This document shows positions 9,310 through 19,638 of a stretch of DNA of 64,000 nucleotides, piece by piece (position 1 is the first letter of the stretch; each line of letters begins with the position of its first letter). The position numbers were made by a program, and so were the translations under genes. The stretch comes from Priestia megaterium NBRC 15308 = ATCC 14581 (GTDB taxonomy: Bacteria; Bacillota; Bacilli; Bacillales; Bacillaceae_H), in contig NZ_CP009920.1 of NCBI RefSeq assembly GCF_000832985.1, forward strand, positions 1,240,001-1,304,000. Direction: 5' to 3'. Under the pieces are notes generated by a model that ran no database searches, had not been told where the DNA came from, and saw only the letters and a list, made by a program, of their open reading frames with translations.

Positions 9310-11338
9310 GAACTTCTACCTCCAAAGCACATAATAACTTCTTAACGCATTGAATAACATTCGTCTTAGGATGTATGACGCTCATTACACCTTTTTGCTG
9401 CCACTGCGTTTTGCGTGATACATGTTCTTCCCCTACTACGTACACATAAACGGAATCTTCCTCAAAATAAGTCATCGCTTTTGTTAAGAGCTTTTCCACG
9501 AGTTCATCACTTCCACAGATCACATATGCTTCGTGCTTTTGTTCATTCATCCAATCTGCTATCTCGACATAGGAATCTATGTTTTTAATTGTTTCACACG
9601 CAAAGCCTGCACTTTCAAATAAAGATCGGGCAATCTCAGCTTTTTTACGGCTGTTAGGATCGGTGAGCTCCATAATGCCAATGCTCATTCCCTTTGTATA
9701 AACCCGTATTTTTTCAAACTTCTCTGCTGCTCTCCACTTAGTGAGCGGCACAACACTGTCAGGCTGTGTCTGCTTCGCCATTTGTTTTAGCATCCACCCT
9801 GCTGTTACCCCTTTAGATGCTAGCTTTGTATAATCCTCTAGGGAAAGATTTGATGAAAATTCCGAAGCGTTCTGATCACTGTATTTATCCATTTTTATTT
9901 CTTCTTTTCTAAACGGCGTGCTTTGTATCTCTTGAGATACATCCTGTTGCTTAGGAGCATAGTGTGTGACTCCGATCAAGCGCTCAATTCGGCACTCTAT
10001 ATTCTCTTGTCTTTTTACTTTCATTTGTTCAACTTCATCTTGAATTCGCCCTTGTTTTAAAGCTTCTTCCATTCCGCCGTGGTCTTCAATATTGCCAAAT
10101 AACTCCCAAGCTTTTGTCATTAATTCATGTGTGTAGGCTTCAACGTACCAAGAGCCTCCGGCAGGATCCGTTACTTTTGATATATGTGTTTCGTGCTGCA
10201 AAATTAAGTGAGTGTTACGGGCAAGGCGATGAGCGAACTGAGAAGATGAAGACGTGACAGAATCATATGGCTCAATATGCAGACTATCCGCTCCTCCTAC
10301 AATAGAAGCAAATGCTTGAACCGTGTTCCTTAATGCATTTGTATACATGTCTTCTTTAGACTGTGTAAGATGTGACGTTTCTGTATGGATAAACGGCACT
10401 GAAACGGCCGTGTCATCAAAAGCACGAACCACATTTGCCCAAAGCATGCGAAAAGCACGAAGTTTTGATATTTCCATAAATAAATGTGAGCTAACTGAAA
10501 AAGAAAAGGTCATATGAGGTAAAACTTGATGTAAGGACAAACCGCGTTTTATGCATTCATCAATATACTGCACACCTGTAGCAAGCATGTAAGCTAGTTC
10601 TTGAACAGCGTTTGCACCGCTGTTATGGTAAGGAATGCTTGATACAATGATCGTTTTGAGCTCTGGAACATTACTGTGAGCCAAACGCGTTGCGTAAGCT
10701 AAATGATCGTATAAATCTCGAGTAGAAAGTGGAACTCTTCCATATTCAGCAAGGGTGCCGAGCGGATCCATTCCAACCGTTCCTTTTAGCTGTCTCATAT
10801 TAAAGTTATGATCAACACAGTATGCTTTTAGAAACGAAAGAAGCGGAACGGATGTACATCCCGTATTTAAAAATAAAGGCACCGCTTCAAGAGCTACATG
10901 CTGAAACAAATGAGCAACATCCTCTAAAGTAGAAATTGTAGTGCCTGAGACTACTTCAGCTTCAGTTGCTTCATCAACGTCTTTCCCTTGCCTCATTGCT
11001 TCACTGCATGTAAAAGCGGCCGTATTTTGTCCATTTCTCAAACTGTGTAAAAGAAGTTTATTGCTTTCTTTAATAGAAGGTAAGTCGATTTTTTGGGTGA
11101 TTTCCCATTCCCCTAGTATGTATGATTCTTTACCGGCTCCTCTTAAACAATCTATTCCCGCCGGACTCTGCTGTAAGTAGTCTAAATGTGCCGTATCACT
11201 TTCGAAATAAAGCGGTTTCAAAAAGATGTTTTCCAACGTTTCTTTTGAAGAGATCGCGGTATTTTTGCTAACTTCCTGTGCCCAATCTTCTTTAGGTGTA
11301 CGTGTAAATTCATGAAATGATAATGTATTTGTTTTCAT
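9302..11338 (-). CDS. mutA: Methylmalonyl-CoA mutase, small (non-B12-binding) subunit
   Basis: Partner subunit of MutB, with a full mutase barrel and a C-terminal flavodoxin-like domain. The family signature survives as [11 protein letters not shown] and [14 protein letters not shown], but the DxHxxG cobalamin ligand motif of MutB is absent from the C-terminal domain, which instead reads [15 protein letters not shown]. This is what is expected of the structural subunit. The ATG at 11338 ([11 protein letters not shown]) is about eight bases after AAAGGGG; an ATG two codons upstream is too close. It is the first gene of mutA-mutB-meaB. The small subunit is known to be catalytically inactive in characterised heterodimeric enzymes. 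Confidence 0.93.
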   Translation of the reverse strand: MKTNTLSFHEFTRTPKEDWAQEVSKNTAISSKETLENIFLKPLYFESDTAHLDYLQQSPAGIDCLRGAGKESYILGEWEITQKIDLPSIKESNKLLLHSLRNGQNTAAFTCSEAMRQGKDVDEATEAEVVSGTTISTLEDVAHLFQHVALEAVPLFLNTGCTSVPLLSFLKAYCVDHNFNMRQLKGTVGMDPLGTLAEYGRVPLSTRDLYDHLAYATRLAHSNVPELKTIIVSSIPYHNSGANAVQELAYMLATGVQYIDECIKRGLSLHQVLPHMTFSFSVSSHLFMEISKLRAFRMLWANVVRAFDDTAVSVPFIHTETSHLTQSKEDMYTNALRNTVQAFASIVGGADSLHIEPYDSVTSSSSQFAHRLARNTHLILQHETHISKVTDPAGGSWYVEAYTHELMTKAWELFGNIEDHGGMEEALKQGRIQDEVEQMKVKRQENIECRIERLIGVTHYAPKQQDVSQEIQSTPFRKEEIKMDKYSDQNASEFSSNLSLEDYTKLASKGVTAGWMLKQMAKQTQPDSVVPLTKWRAAEKFEKIRVYTKGMSIGIMELTDPNSRKKAEIARSLFESAGFACETIKNIDSYVEIADWMNEQKHEAYVICGSDELVEKLLTKAMTYFEEDSVYVYVVGEEHVSRKTQWQQKGVMSVIHPKTNVIQCVKKLLCALEVEVHV

Positions 11339-11460
11339 TTCCATGCCCCTTTACAGTTAATAGCTGCCTGCTAAACCGAGATGATTACACTTTGAAGTTT
11401 GATGATTCTTCTTTTATTTTAATACATCTTTTACAAATTGTTCAATCATTGCTTCAAAAT

Positions 11461-11600
11461 AAAAAGAGGCCGAGACATAATTAACCTACGTTTACCATCA
11501 CCATAAAAAAATCCGAACGAGTTGGATTCTCTTTCAAGAATCTCAATTCATCGTTCGGATCTTCCTTCAGCTAAAATATTTTTGTGCCAGCCTCTGTTTT
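11461..11600. repeat. GAGGC...GCCTC-bounded intergenic structured element
   Basis: The outer arms GAGGCCGAGACATAATTA (11466-11483) and its partial complement ending GTGCCAGCCTC (11585-11595) enclose an independent strong inner hairpin. Read on the minus strand, the element opens with GAGGCTGGCACAAAAAT and closes with ATGTCTCGGCCTC. From memory, GAGGCTGGGACA-type elements recur between genes in many Firmicutes, but copy number cannot be tested here. It fills most of the gap between bkdB and mutA. Confidence 0.6.
11504..11562 (-). terminator. Terminator of the bkd operon
   Basis: On the minus strand ATCCGAACGA and TCGTTCGGAT form a 10-bp stem, with a nested GATTCT/AGAATC helix in the loop, followed by TTTTTTT. 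It lies about 35 bp behind the bkdB stop and inside the GAGGC-bounded element. Confidence 0.8.
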
Positions 11601-12858
11601 AATAGACGGACGTATTCTCTTTAGAAGTAGATTCTAAAATCTCTTTAACTCTTGCCAAGAATCTGCCGCACACCAAGCCGTCTAACACGCGGTGATCAAG
11701 TGATAAACATAAGTTAACCATATCTCGAACAGCAATCATGTTATCAATAATAACCGGACGTTTTACAATAGATTCTACTTGTAAAATAGCCGCTTGCGGG
11801 TAATTAATAATCCCCATTGATTGAACGGAACCAAATGATCCTGTGTTGTTAACAGTAAACGTTCCGCCCTGCATGTCTTCAGACTTCAATGAACCCGTAC
11901 GAACTTTTTGCGCGAGCTCTGTAATTTCACGCGCAATACCTTTGATTGTCTTTTCATCGGCTTGTTTAATAACCGGCACAAATAAAGCATCGTCTGTTGC
12001 AACAGCAATGGATACATTAATGTCCTTTTTCTGAACAATACGGTCTCCTGCCCACATTGAATTCATTTGAGGGAATTCTTTTAAAGCTTGAGCCACTGCT
12101 TTTACGAAGAACGCAAAATACGTTAAGTTAAAACCTTCTTTTTGTTTGAACTCCGTCTTTAATGCATCACGATAAGAAACTAAGTTCGTTACATCAACTT
12201 CAACCATTGTCCATGCATGCGGAATTTCGTGCTTGCTGCGAAGCATATTTGCTGCAATAGCTTTACGCACGCCTGTAACAGGGATTTCTTGATCTCCTGC
12301 TGCAGACACAACCGGCGCGGGCTGCTGCGTTTTTGGAGCAGCAGCTGCTACAGGTGCTTCTGGCTGAACTGTTGATGGAGGTGTTTCTTTCACTTCAGCA
12401 GCTCCGCCTTTTTCAATAACAGCTAAAATATCTTTTCTCGTAATGCGGCCGCCCGCCCCTGTTCCTGTCACGGTATCTAAATTAATATTATGCTCTTGTG
12501 ATAGACGCATAACAGCTGGAGAGTATCGACTTTTATTGGATTGACTGTCCGCTGTTTTTGACGCTGATTCTTCTACAGTCTTATCAGATGTTTTCTGTTC
12601 TTTTTGAGGTACAGTTCCTTCTACTTCAATTAAACAAATCACTTCTCCTACAGGCAAAGTATCATCTTCACCTGCAATTAACTCTTTAATTGTTCCACTA
12701 AAAGAAGAAGGCACTTCAGCATTTACTTTATCCGTCATGACTTCAGCTAACGGGTCGTACTTATTTACGTGATCTCCAACAGAAACGAGCCATTTGCTAA
12801 TTGTACCTTCTGTTACACTTTCACCGAGCTGCGGCATCGTAATTTTTTCAATAGCCAA
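11599..12858 (-). CDS. bkdB: Branched-chain alpha-keto acid dehydrogenase E2 (lipoamide acyltransferase)
   Basis: Core of the BCKDH complex, transferring branched acyl groups from lipoamide to CoA. The order is a lipoyl domain with the lipoylated Lys at about residue 44 in EVMTDKVNAEV, an Ala/Pro/Gln-rich linker, a peripheral-subunit binding domain (YSPAVMRL...GTGAGGRITRKDIL), a second Ala/Pro linker, and the catalytic acetyltransferase domain ending with the active-site HRVLDG motif. A TTG start at 12858 gives MAIEKITMPQLGESV, the N-terminus known for B. subtilis BkdB, and is nine bases after AAGGAG. A TTG three codons upstream directly abuts that site. It is the last gene of the operon. Confidence 0.94.
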   Translation of the reverse strand: MAIEKITMPQLGESVTEGTISKWLVSVGDHVNKYDPLAEVMTDKVNAEVPSSFSGTIKELIAGEDDTLPVGEVICLIEVEGTVPQKEQKTSDKTVEESASKTADSQSNKSRYSPAVMRLSQEHNINLDTVTGTGAGGRITRKDILAVIEKGGAAEVKETPPSTVQPEAPVAAAAPKTQQPAPVVSAAGDQEIPVTGVRKAIAANMLRSKHEIPHAWTMVEVDVTNLVSYRDALKTEFKQKEGFNLTYFAFFVKAVAQALKEFPQMNSMWAGDRIVQKKDINVSIAVATDDALFVPVIKQADEKTIKGIAREITELAQKVRTGSLKSEDMQGGTFTVNNTGSFGSVQSMGIINYPQAAILQVESIVKRPVIIDNMIAVRDMVNLCLSLDHRVLDGLVCGRFLARVKEILESTSKENTSVY

Positions 12859-12873
12859 TTGATACAACTCCTT

Positions 12874-13857
12874 TTAAAATTGAGCTAATTCTCTCATTGC
12901 TTTTTCTACTTTATCGGGATTCACCATAAAATATTTTTCCATTGTTGGTGCATACGGCATAGCTGGAACATCAGGGCCAGCAAGGCGCTGAATTGGCGCA
13001 TCTAAATCGAATAAGCAGTGTTCAGCAATAATAGCTGCTACTTCGCTCATGATGCTGCCTTCTTTGTTGTCTTCCGTTAAAAGCAGTACTTTACCTGTTT
13101 TAGATGCTGCTTCAATAATAGCTTCTTTATCAAGCGGATAGACCGTTCTTAAATCTAAGATGTGTGCTGAAATACCGTCTGCTTCCAGTTTTTCAGCAGC
13201 TTGAAGAGCAAAGTGTACACAAAGACCATATGTAATAACCGTGATGTCGTCTCCTTCTCTCTTTACATCTGCTTTGCCAATCGGAAGTATATAATCATCT
13301 TCAGGGACTTCTCCTTTAATCAAACGGTACGCACGCTTATGCTCAAAGAAAAGAACTGGATCATCATCACGAATAGCTGCTTTTAATAATCCCTTTACGT
13401 CATAAGGCGTAGAAGGCATCACAATCTTTAACCCTGGCGTATTGGCAAATAGGGCTTCAACAGATTGAGAATGATAAAGAGCACCGTGAACTCCGCCGCC
13501 GTAAGGAGCTCGAATTGTAATTGGACAACTCCAATCATTATTAGAACGATAGCGAATTTTCGCTGCTTCTGACACAATTTGATTGACTGCAGGCATAATA
13601 AAATCAGCAAATTGCATTTCAGCAATCGGACGCATGCCGTACATTGCCGCTCCGATTCCTACGCCTGCAATAGCAGACTCTGCAAGAGGTGTGTCAATGA
13701 CTCTTTCTTCCCCGAACTGTTCGTATAGTCCGTTGGTCGCTTTAAATACGCCGCCTTTTTTCCCTACGTCTTCTCCTAATACAAACACGCGGGAATCTCT
13801 TTCCATTTCTTCACGAATGGCCATTGTTACTGCATCAATATATGAAATAACGGGCAT
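12874..13857 (-). CDS. bkdAB: Branched-chain alpha-keto acid dehydrogenase E1 beta
   Basis: Beta subunit of the thiamine-diphosphate decarboxylase E1 of BCKDH. The 327-residue transketolase-like protein contains the conserved FVLGEDVGKKGGVFKAT, DTPLAES, MQFADFIMPA and RAPYGGGVHGALYHSQS segments. The C-terminal domain reads LDLRTVYPLD...KVLLLTED. The ATG at 13857 has an AAGGAGGAG site. It lies between bkdAA and bkdB with short gaps, so the three are co-transcribed. The product uses 2-ketoisovalerate, 2-keto-3-methylvalerate and 2-ketoisocaproate, providing primers for iso and anteiso fatty acids. Confidence 0.95.
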   Translation of the reverse strand: MPVISYIDAVTMAIREEMERDSRVFVLGEDVGKKGGVFKATNGLYEQFGEERVIDTPLAESAIAGVGIGAAMYGMRPIAEMQFADFIMPAVNQIVSEAAKIRYRSNNDWSCPITIRAPYGGGVHGALYHSQSVEALFANTPGLKIVMPSTPYDVKGLLKAAIRDDDPVLFFEHKRAYRLIKGEVPEDDYILPIGKADVKREGDDITVITYGLCVHFALQAAEKLEADGISAHILDLRTVYPLDKEAIIEAASKTGKVLLLTEDNKEGSIMSEVAAIIAEHCLFDLDAPIQRLAGPDVPAMPYAPTMEKYFMVNPDKVEKAMRELAQF

Positions 13858-13869
13858 ATGTTCTCCTCC

Positions 13870-14862
13870 TTACTCACCGTACACGTATTTTAAAGCCGAT
13901 TCCGCTTCTGCATAAGGAGCGTTTTCAGCATAATCTGTTGCATCATTAACGATGTTCATAATATCATCAAGCATTTGTTTTTCTCGTTCATCGGTTAACA
14001 CGTTAACCTCTTTTAAATAAGTCGCAAAATACGCCAGCGGATCGCTCTTTTTAGCTTCAGACAATTCTTCTGCTCCGCGATATGCACGATCATCGTCATC
14101 ACTTGAATGGGCAGTCAAACGCTCTGAAACAGTTTCAATAAGAGTAGGCCCTTCTCCTCTGGATGCACGATCTCTTGCTTCTTTTACCACTCGGTATACT
14201 TCAAGGACATCGTTTCCATCAATTGTGTAGCCTGGCATACCATACCCAATTGCACGATCAGATACTTTTGCGCATCCTAGCTGCTTTTCAACCGGAACAG
14301 AAATCGCATACTTGTTATTTTCACACATAAAGATAACAGGAAGCTTATGAACACCTGCAAAGTTCGCGCCTTCGTGGAAATCTCCTTGGTTAGAAGATCC
14401 TTCTCCAAACGTCACAAACGTTACTAAGTCTTTTTTCTCCAATCGTCCTGCTAAAGCGATTCCTACAGCATGAGGCACCTGTGTTGTAACTGGAGAAGAT
14501 CCTGTTACAATTCGCTTTTCCTTATGGCCAAAGTGACCTGGCATTTGACGACCTCCTGAGTTTGGATCTTCTGCTTTAGCAAACCCAGAAAGCATTAAAT
14601 CGCGCGCAGTCATTCCAAATGCTAGCACAACACCCAAATCGCGGTAATAAGGTAATATGTAATCATTCTCTCTATTTAAGGCAAAAGCTGCGCCAACTTG
14701 AGCGGCTTCCTGACCTTGACATGAAATAACAAAAGGCACCTTCCCTGCACGATTTAATAGCCACATACGCTCATCAATTTTTCGTGCAAGCAGCATAGTG
14801 CGGTACATTTCAAGTACTTGTTCATCAGTTAATCCTAATGATTCATGACGGTTTTTTGTCAT
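13870..14862 (-). CDS. bkdAA: Branched-chain alpha-keto acid dehydrogenase E1 alpha
   Basis: Alpha subunit of the BCKDH E1 decarboxylase. The thiamine-diphosphate binding motif is visible as GEGSSNQGDFHEGANFAGV ending with ENN, and SERLTAHSSDDDDRAYRG corresponds to the phosphorylation-loop region of animal homologues. The ATG at 14862 (MTKNRHESLGL) follows AAAGGAGG with normal spacing. The frame remains open for eight codons upstream, but that extension would overlap lpdV and lacks a good site. The protein of 330 residues is typical. Confidence 0.95.
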   Translation of the reverse strand: MTKNRHESLGLTDEQVLEMYRTMLLARKIDERMWLLNRAGKVPFVISCQGQEAAQVGAAFALNRENDYILPYYRDLGVVLAFGMTARDLMLSGFAKAEDPNSGGRQMPGHFGHKEKRIVTGSSPVTTQVPHAVGIALAGRLEKKDLVTFVTFGEGSSNQGDFHEGANFAGVHKLPVIFMCENNKYAISVPVEKQLGCAKVSDRAIGYGMPGYTIDGNDVLEVYRVVKEARDRASRGEGPTLIETVSERLTAHSSDDDDRAYRGAEELSEAKKSDPLAYFATYLKEVNVLTDEREKQMLDDIMNIVNDATDYAENAPYAEAESALKYVYGE

Positions 14863-14882
14863 GTTTAAACCTCCTTTAATCA

Positions 14883-16304
14883 TCAAAAATGAATCGCTTT
14901 TCCATCTACAGCTAATGAAGCTTCTCCCATCGCTTCTGAAAGGCTAGGGTGAGGATGAATGGTATGAGCAATTTCCCATGGTGTAGCATCCAATACCTTT
15001 GCAAGACCTGCTTCAGAGATCATATCCGTCACGTGAGGTCCAATCATATGCACACCAAGGACATCATTTGTGTCGGCATCAGCAATAATTTTAACAAATC
15101 CCTCTGCCTCTCCATATACAAGAGCTTTTCCAACGGCCTTAAACGGAAACTTTCCAACCTTCAGCTGAAACCCTTGCTGTTTTGCTTCTTGTTCTGTTAA
15201 TCCTACACTTGCTGCCTCCGGGCTGCTGTATACGCATTTAGAGATTGTTGTGTAATCAATCTTCAAAGGCTTTTCACCATGTAAATGCTCCACAGCTACA
15301 ATTCCTTCGTGAGAAGCTACATGTGCAAGCTGCAGTCCGCCAATCACATCTCCAATTGCGTAGATATGAGATTCTTTCGTTTGATAAAAATCATTTGTGG
15401 CAATCACACCGTTTTCTACTACAATATCGGTATTCTCGAGACCAATTCCTTCGACATTCGCTTGACGCCCTACAGATACAAGCAGCTTTTCTGCTTCATA
15501 TTCTTGCATATCGTCTCCTACTTGAGCTGAAATTTTCACCTGACCATCAATAGACAGTGTATCAGCCATTACTTTAGCAGAAGTAATAATGTTAACTCCT
15601 TTTGCTTTTAAAAGCTTCGTCATTTCACGGGAGATATCTTGATCTTCTGTTGGTAAAATTCGATCGCTGTATTCCACAACCGTTACATCAACATCAAAAT
15701 CTGTGAGCATTGACGCCCATTCAATTCCAATGACGCCGCCTCCCACAATAATAATAGAAGCAGGAAGTGTTTCCATCTTTAATGCTTCATCTGAAGTGAT
15801 TACTTTCTCTCCGTCAATCGTTAGACCAGGTAATGTTCTAGGACGAGACCCGGTTGCGACAATTACATTCTTTGGAATAAGCATTTCGTTTTCTTCACCG
15901 CTTTTTAATTCGACGGAGATAGTTCCTGGCATAGGAGAAAAAATAGAAGGTCCTAAAATACGTCCAATTCCTTCATATACGTCAATTTTACCTTTTTTCA
16001 TTAGCTGTTTAACACCATTATGTAACTGTGAAACAATTTCTGACTTTCGTTCTTGTACACGGGCATAGTTCAATAGTACATTGGACGTTTCTACGCCAAA
16101 TTCACTGCTTTTCTTAGCCGTTTGGTAGACTTCTGCACTTCTTAGTAAAGCTTTGCTTGGGATACACCCTGCGTGCAGGCATGTGCCGCCTAACTTATTT
16201 TTTTCTACAACCGCTACCGATAGACCTAACTGAGAGGCACGAATAGCTGCTACGTACCCTCCGGTTCCACCGCCGAGAATGACCAAATCATATTCTTTTG
16301 CCAC
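14883..16304 (-). CDS. lpdV: Dihydrolipoyl dehydrogenase E3 of the BCKDH complex
   Basis: FAD/NAD flavoprotein that reoxidises the lipoamide of BkdB. The N-terminal FAD site GGGTGGY, the redox disulfide GGTCLHAGC (Cys42 and Cys47), the NAD-binding IIVGGGVIGIEWAS and the C-terminal His-Glu pair in IHPHPSLSEA are all present. It has 473 residues. Its position in the bkd operon, next to E1 and E2, indicates the branched-chain specific copy rather than the PDH/OGDH one. It has 20 bp to bkdAA and about 29 bp to buk. Confidence 0.95.
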   Translation of the reverse strand: MAKEYDLVILGGGTGGYVAAIRASQLGLSVAVVEKNKLGGTCLHAGCIPSKALLRSAEVYQTAKKSSEFGVETSNVLLNYARVQERKSEIVSQLHNGVKQLMKKGKIDVYEGIGRILGPSIFSPMPGTISVELKSGEENEMLIPKNVIVATGSRPRTLPGLTIDGEKVITSDEALKMETLPASIIIVGGGVIGIEWASMLTDFDVDVTVVEYSDRILPTEDQDISREMTKLLKAKGVNIITSAKVMADTLSIDGQVKISAQVGDDMQEYEAEKLLVSVGRQANVEGIGLENTDIVVENGVIATNDFYQTKESHIYAIGDVIGGLQLAHVASHEGIVAVEHLHGEKPLKIDYTTISKCVYSSPEAASVGLTEQEAKQQGFQLKVGKFPFKAVGKALVYGEAEGFVKIIADADTNDVLGVHMIGPHVTDMISEAGLAKVLDATPWEIAHTIHPHPSLSEAMGEASLAVDGKAIHF

Positions 16305-16332
16305 ACTGCTTCACACCTTTCTGCAAACGCTA

Positions 16333-17421
16333 TTAAGCGCCTTTATATTCCTTCACTTCTTCTTCACCTGTAAGCACTCGGAGAGCCCCTTCAGCTAACG
16401 CTTGAAGCTCATTTTCTCCAGGATAAACAATGACATCTGCAATCCACTTTACATGATTAATAATCAGCTCAACAAACGCTTTTGAATAAGCAATGCCTCC
16501 TGTTAAAATAATGGCATCTACTTTTCCATGCAATACCGTACTGGCAGCTCCAATTTCCTTCGAAATTTGATAAGCCATTGCTTCATAGATAAGCTTAGCT
16601 TTTTCGTTTCCATTTTTCACTAGCGCTTCGACTTTCTGCACGTCAGATGTGCCCAAATAACCGACAAGCCCGCCTTTTCCTACAAGCATTTTCATAATCT
16701 CCTCGCGGTAATACTGACCTGAAAAGCAAAGACGAACTAATTCACCAACCGGTACACCACCAGCGCGCTCTGGACTAAAAGGACCGTCACCGTGCAGGCC
16801 ATTGTTCACATCAATTACTTTTCCGCGTTGATGAACTCCGACTGTAATGCCTCCACCCATATGGGTAACAATAACGTTCATTTGTTCATATGTGCTATTC
16901 ATTTCTTTAGCCACTTTTCGAGCAACCGATTTTTGATTCAGCGCGTGAAAGATGCTTTTCCTTTCCATAAAAGGAGTTCCTGAGATACGAGCGATGTCAC
17001 TTAGCTCATCTACCACCACTGGATCAACAATGTACGCTGGTATATTTAATCCAGACGCAATCTCAAAAGCTAAAATCCCGCCTAAATTTGAAGCATGATG
17101 GCCGGCATAACCGTCTTTTAAATCTTTGAGCATGGCTTGATTTACTTCATATGTGCCGCCTTCAATCGGGCGTAAAAGCCCTCCTCTTCCACATACTGCA
17201 CTTAATTTAGATAAATTAATCCCTTCTTCATCAAGTGCCTCTAAAATCGAGTTTTTACGGAACTCATACTGTGCATATATCGTCTCAAACTGATTCATTT
17301 GCTGTGAATCGTAGCGGATTGTTCGATCAAAAATTGGTTTATCGTTGTGAAACACGCCAATTTTTGTAGACGTTGAACCCGGATTTATTATCAGCATTCG
17401 ATATTCGTGCATATCCAACAC
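16333..17421 (-). CDS. buk: Butyrate (branched-chain fatty acid) kinase
   Basis: ASKHA-fold kinase converting acyl phosphate plus ADP to the free short or branched fatty acid plus ATP. Together with Ptb it forms a substrate-level phosphorylation route from branched acyl-CoAs. The phosphate-binding [13 protein letters not shown] is near the N-terminus, and [22 protein letters not shown] and the C-terminal [11 protein letters not shown] follow. The frame begins GTG-TTG-GAT-ATG; the GTG (17421) is four bases after AGGAGG and the TTG (17418) seven, so the exact start is open by one codon. A long stem-loop separates it from bcd. Confidence 0.93.
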   Translation of the reverse strand: MLDMHEYRMLIINPGSTSTKIGVFHNDKPIFDRTIRYDSQQMNQFETIYAQYEFRKNSILEALDEEGINLSKLSAVCGRGGLLRPIEGGTYEVNQAMLKDLKDGYAGHHASNLGGILAFEIASGLNIPAYIVDPVVVDELSDIARISGTPFMERKSIFHALNQKSVARKVAKEMNSTYEQMNVIVTHMGGGITVGVHQRGKVIDVNNGLHGDGPFSPERAGGVPVGELVRLCFSGQYYREEIMKMLVGKGGLVGYLGTSDVQKVEALVKNGNEKAKLIYEAMAYQISKEIGAASTVLHGKVDAIILTGGIAYSKAFVELIINHVKWIADVIVYPGENELQALAEGALRVLTGEEEVKEYKGA

Positions 17422-17451
17422 ATGTCCTCCTACCTTATCATTCTCATAAAC

Positions 17452-17498
17452 GAAGGCTAGGTCGAAAGGATTTCATTTATTCCTTTTGCCTAGCCTTC
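17452..17498. other. Intercistronic stem-loop between bcd and buk
   Basis: GAAGGCTAGG and CCTAGCCTTC form a 10-bp outer stem, and AAAGGA/TCCTTT an inner one. No T run follows on the minus strand, so it looks like an mRNA stability or processing element rather than a full terminator. It could set different levels for ptb-bcd and the downstream genes. Confidence 0.6.
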
Positions 17499-17508
17499 AG
17501 CTCAAACA

Positions 17509-18612
17509 TTAGCGCGTATGACGTCTACTTAAAATATGCTGTCCATTTTGTAAAAATTGACTGCGTGAACGACGCAGCTTTTCAATTCTTTCTTCAGCTA
17601 AGCGATCTGCTGCTAGATAGGTTGGAATGCCATCTCGCTTTGAGATTTCAACTACCTTTTCAATATTATCATAAATACCTTCAACTTTTTTCAGCGCACG
17701 CTCACGGTTATATCCAACTAGCTCATCGGCTACGTTAATAACGCCTCCTGCGTTAATAACATAGTCCGGTGCATATACAATGCCTAATTCATGAATTAAA
17801 TCACCATGACGCGTTTCTTTCAATTGATTATTAGCTGCCCCGGCAATAACTTTTGCTTTTATTTGAGGGATCGTTTCATCGTTAATCGTTGCTCCGAGTG
17901 CACAAGGAGCATAGATATCACATTCTACACCATAAATATCATTCGGGTCTACTGCTTGCGCATCAAATTCTTCTACCGCACGCTGAACAGCTTCTTTATT
18001 AATATCCGTTACAATAAGTTTCGCTCCTTCTTCGTGAAGGTGGCGGCATAAATTATATGCTACGTTTCCTACGCCTTGGACAGCTACTACTTTTCCTTCA
18101 AGCATATCTGTTCCAAATGCTTCTTTTGCTGCTGCTTTAATTCCTCGGTATACGCCGTAGGCTGTGACTGGTGATGGATTGCCTGATGAACCAAAAGCAG
18201 GAGATACACCCGTTACATAATCCGTTTCCTCATATACAATATCCATATCCTCTACCGTTGTGCCCACATCTTCTGCTGTAATATATCGACCATTTAACCC
18301 TTGAATAAAGCGACCAAATGCACGGAACATCGCTTCATTTTTGTCTTTGCGAGGATCTCCGATAATAACCGTTTTCCCTCCTCCTAAATTCAAGCCTGCT
18401 GCTGCATTTTTATAAGTCATTCCGCGTGATAGACGAAGCGCGTCTTCAATTGCAGCCTCTTCTGATTCATATGTCCACATTCTCGTACCGCCTAGAGCTG
18501 GTCCAATTGTTGTATCGTGAATGGCAATAATGGCTTTTAAGCCTGAATCTTTATCTTGGCAAAATAATAACTGCTCGTAATCGTATGTTTCCATATAGTC
18601 AAAAATTTTCAT
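17509..18612 (-). CDS. bcd: Leucine (branched-chain amino acid) dehydrogenase
   Basis: NAD-dependent oxidative deaminase turning leucine, valine and isoleucine into their 2-keto acids for the Bkd complex. The catalytic Lys lies in [12 protein letters not shown], with a second conserved segment [13 protein letters not shown]. The Rossmann motif is [13 protein letters not shown], and [10 protein letters not shown] is typical of Glu/Leu/Phe/Val dehydrogenases. The length of 367 residues is normal for the family. It is the second gene of the sigma-54 operon, 12 bp after ptb. Confidence 0.95.
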   Translation of the reverse strand: MKIFDYMETYDYEQLLFCQDKDSGLKAIIAIHDTTIGPALGGTRMWTYESEEAAIEDALRLSRGMTYKNAAAGLNLGGGKTVIIGDPRKDKNEAMFRAFGRFIQGLNGRYITAEDVGTTVEDMDIVYEETDYVTGVSPAFGSSGNPSPVTAYGVYRGIKAAAKEAFGTDMLEGKVVAVQGVGNVAYNLCRHLHEEGAKLIVTDINKEAVQRAVEEFDAQAVDPNDIYGVECDIYAPCALGATINDETIPQIKAKVIAGAANNQLKETRHGDLIHELGIVYAPDYVINAGGVINVADELVGYNRERALKKVEGIYDNIEKVVEISKRDGIPTYLAADRLAEERIEKLRRSRSQFLQNGQHILSRRHTR

Positions 18613-18624
18613 TGTTAGTGCCTC

Positions 18625-19536
18625 CTAAGAATTCTGTTGAGCGACGCTGATAGCAAGCGCCAGTGAGTATAATTTACTTTCTGATGAATCTGCTCTGGAT
18701 GTTAAGACGACCGGAGCTTTTGCTCCTGCTAGAATAGCTCCAACTTTTGCTTTAGCAAAATAAATGAGGGATTTATATAAGACGTTCCCTGTTTCAATTG
18801 CTGGAACGAGTAATATATCTGCTTGACCGGCAACTTCACTTTGAATGCCTTTTTGCTTGGCTGCTTCTATGTTAATGGCATTGTCAAGTGCTAAAGGTCC
18901 ATCAATAACGCAGCCTTTAATTTGTCCTCTGCGGTTCATCTGTGTAAGAAGTGCAGCCTCTACTGTTGCAGGCATCAAAGGGTTCACAACTTCAACCGCT
19001 GCAATAGGAGCTACCTTTGGCATCTCGATCCCAATCGAGTGGGCAACGTTCACCGCATTTTGAATGATTTGAACTTTCTCTTCCAGAGACGGCGTAATAT
19101 TCATAGCTGCATCTGTTACAAGAATCGGACGATCATAGTGAGGAACGTCAAATACAGCTACATGTGATAAAACATTTCCCGTACGCAAACCATGCTCTTT
19201 ATTTAACACAGCTTTTAAAATAAGCGATGTGGATAAATTCCCTTTCATTACGATATGAGCTTGACCTTGCTGAACTGAACGCACAGCCAATTGAGCCGCT
19301 TCTAAAACGGACTCCGTATGTACGACCATCACAGCCTTATGAGTGAGTAAGGATGGGCGGTACTGCCTGAATAATTCATTAATTGTCGTTTCGTTGCCAA
19401 ACAAAATAAATTCAGAAACTTCCCTTGACACAGCTTCATACACTGCCTCAATTGTTTCTAAGTCTTCAGCTGCAGCAATGGCAACAGTCAAAGAAGACTG
19501 CTTAGCAACCCGAGATAAGATGGTAGCAAGAGTCAT
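18625..19536 (-). CDS. ptb: Phosphate butyryltransferase
   Basis: Transfers butyryl or branched acyl groups from CoA to phosphate, giving the acyl phosphate used by Buk. It belongs to the phosphate acetyl/butyryltransferase family, with segments HIVMKGNLSTSLILKAVL, VTDAAMNITPS and KGCVIDGPLALDNAI. It has 303 residues. It is the first structural gene of the operon, and its ATG lies about 85 bp downstream of the -12 element of the sigma-54 promoter. A good AGGAGAGG site precedes the start. Confidence 0.94.
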   Translation of the reverse strand: MTLATILSRVAKQSSLTVAIAAAEDLETIEAVYEAVSREVSEFILFGNETTINELFRQYRPSLLTHKAVMVVHTESVLEAAQLAVRSVQQGQAHIVMKGNLSTSLILKAVLNKEHGLRTGNVLSHVAVFDVPHYDRPILVTDAAMNITPSLEEKVQIIQNAVNVAHSIGIEMPKVAPIAAVEVVNPLMPATVEAALLTQMNRRGQIKGCVIDGPLALDNAINIEAAKQKGIQSEVAGQADILLVPAIETGNVLYKSLIYFAKAKVGAILAGAKAPVVLTSRADSSESKLYSLALAISVAQQNS

Positions 19537-19621
19537 GGAATGTTCGACCTCTCCTTTTTCATTCTTTCTTTTGCTCCGTTTTAAAGAGCATACTGCGCGT
19601 TTATGCAGTCACCTAAAATAC

Positions 19622-19638
19622 ATGCAAGATTTGTGCCA
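19622..19638 (-). promoter_or_regulatory. Sigma-54 (SigL) promoter of the ptb-bkd operon
   Basis: The minus strand reads TGGCAC-AAATC-TTGCAT, an exact match to the -24 TGGCAC and -12 TTGCA elements with five bases between. It lies upstream of ptb and next to the gene for BkdR, a sigma-54 activator. This arrangement is as established for B. subtilis. Confidence 0.95.

Noticed and set aside
11461-11600. Insertion sequence remnant
   Set aside because: No transposase fragment and no target duplication visible; the structure is explained by a terminator within a longer inverted repeat.
15245-15553. Plus-strand frames of about 100 codons opposite lpdV
   Set aside because: Shadows of a well-conserved gene on the other strand, without ribosome binding sites.
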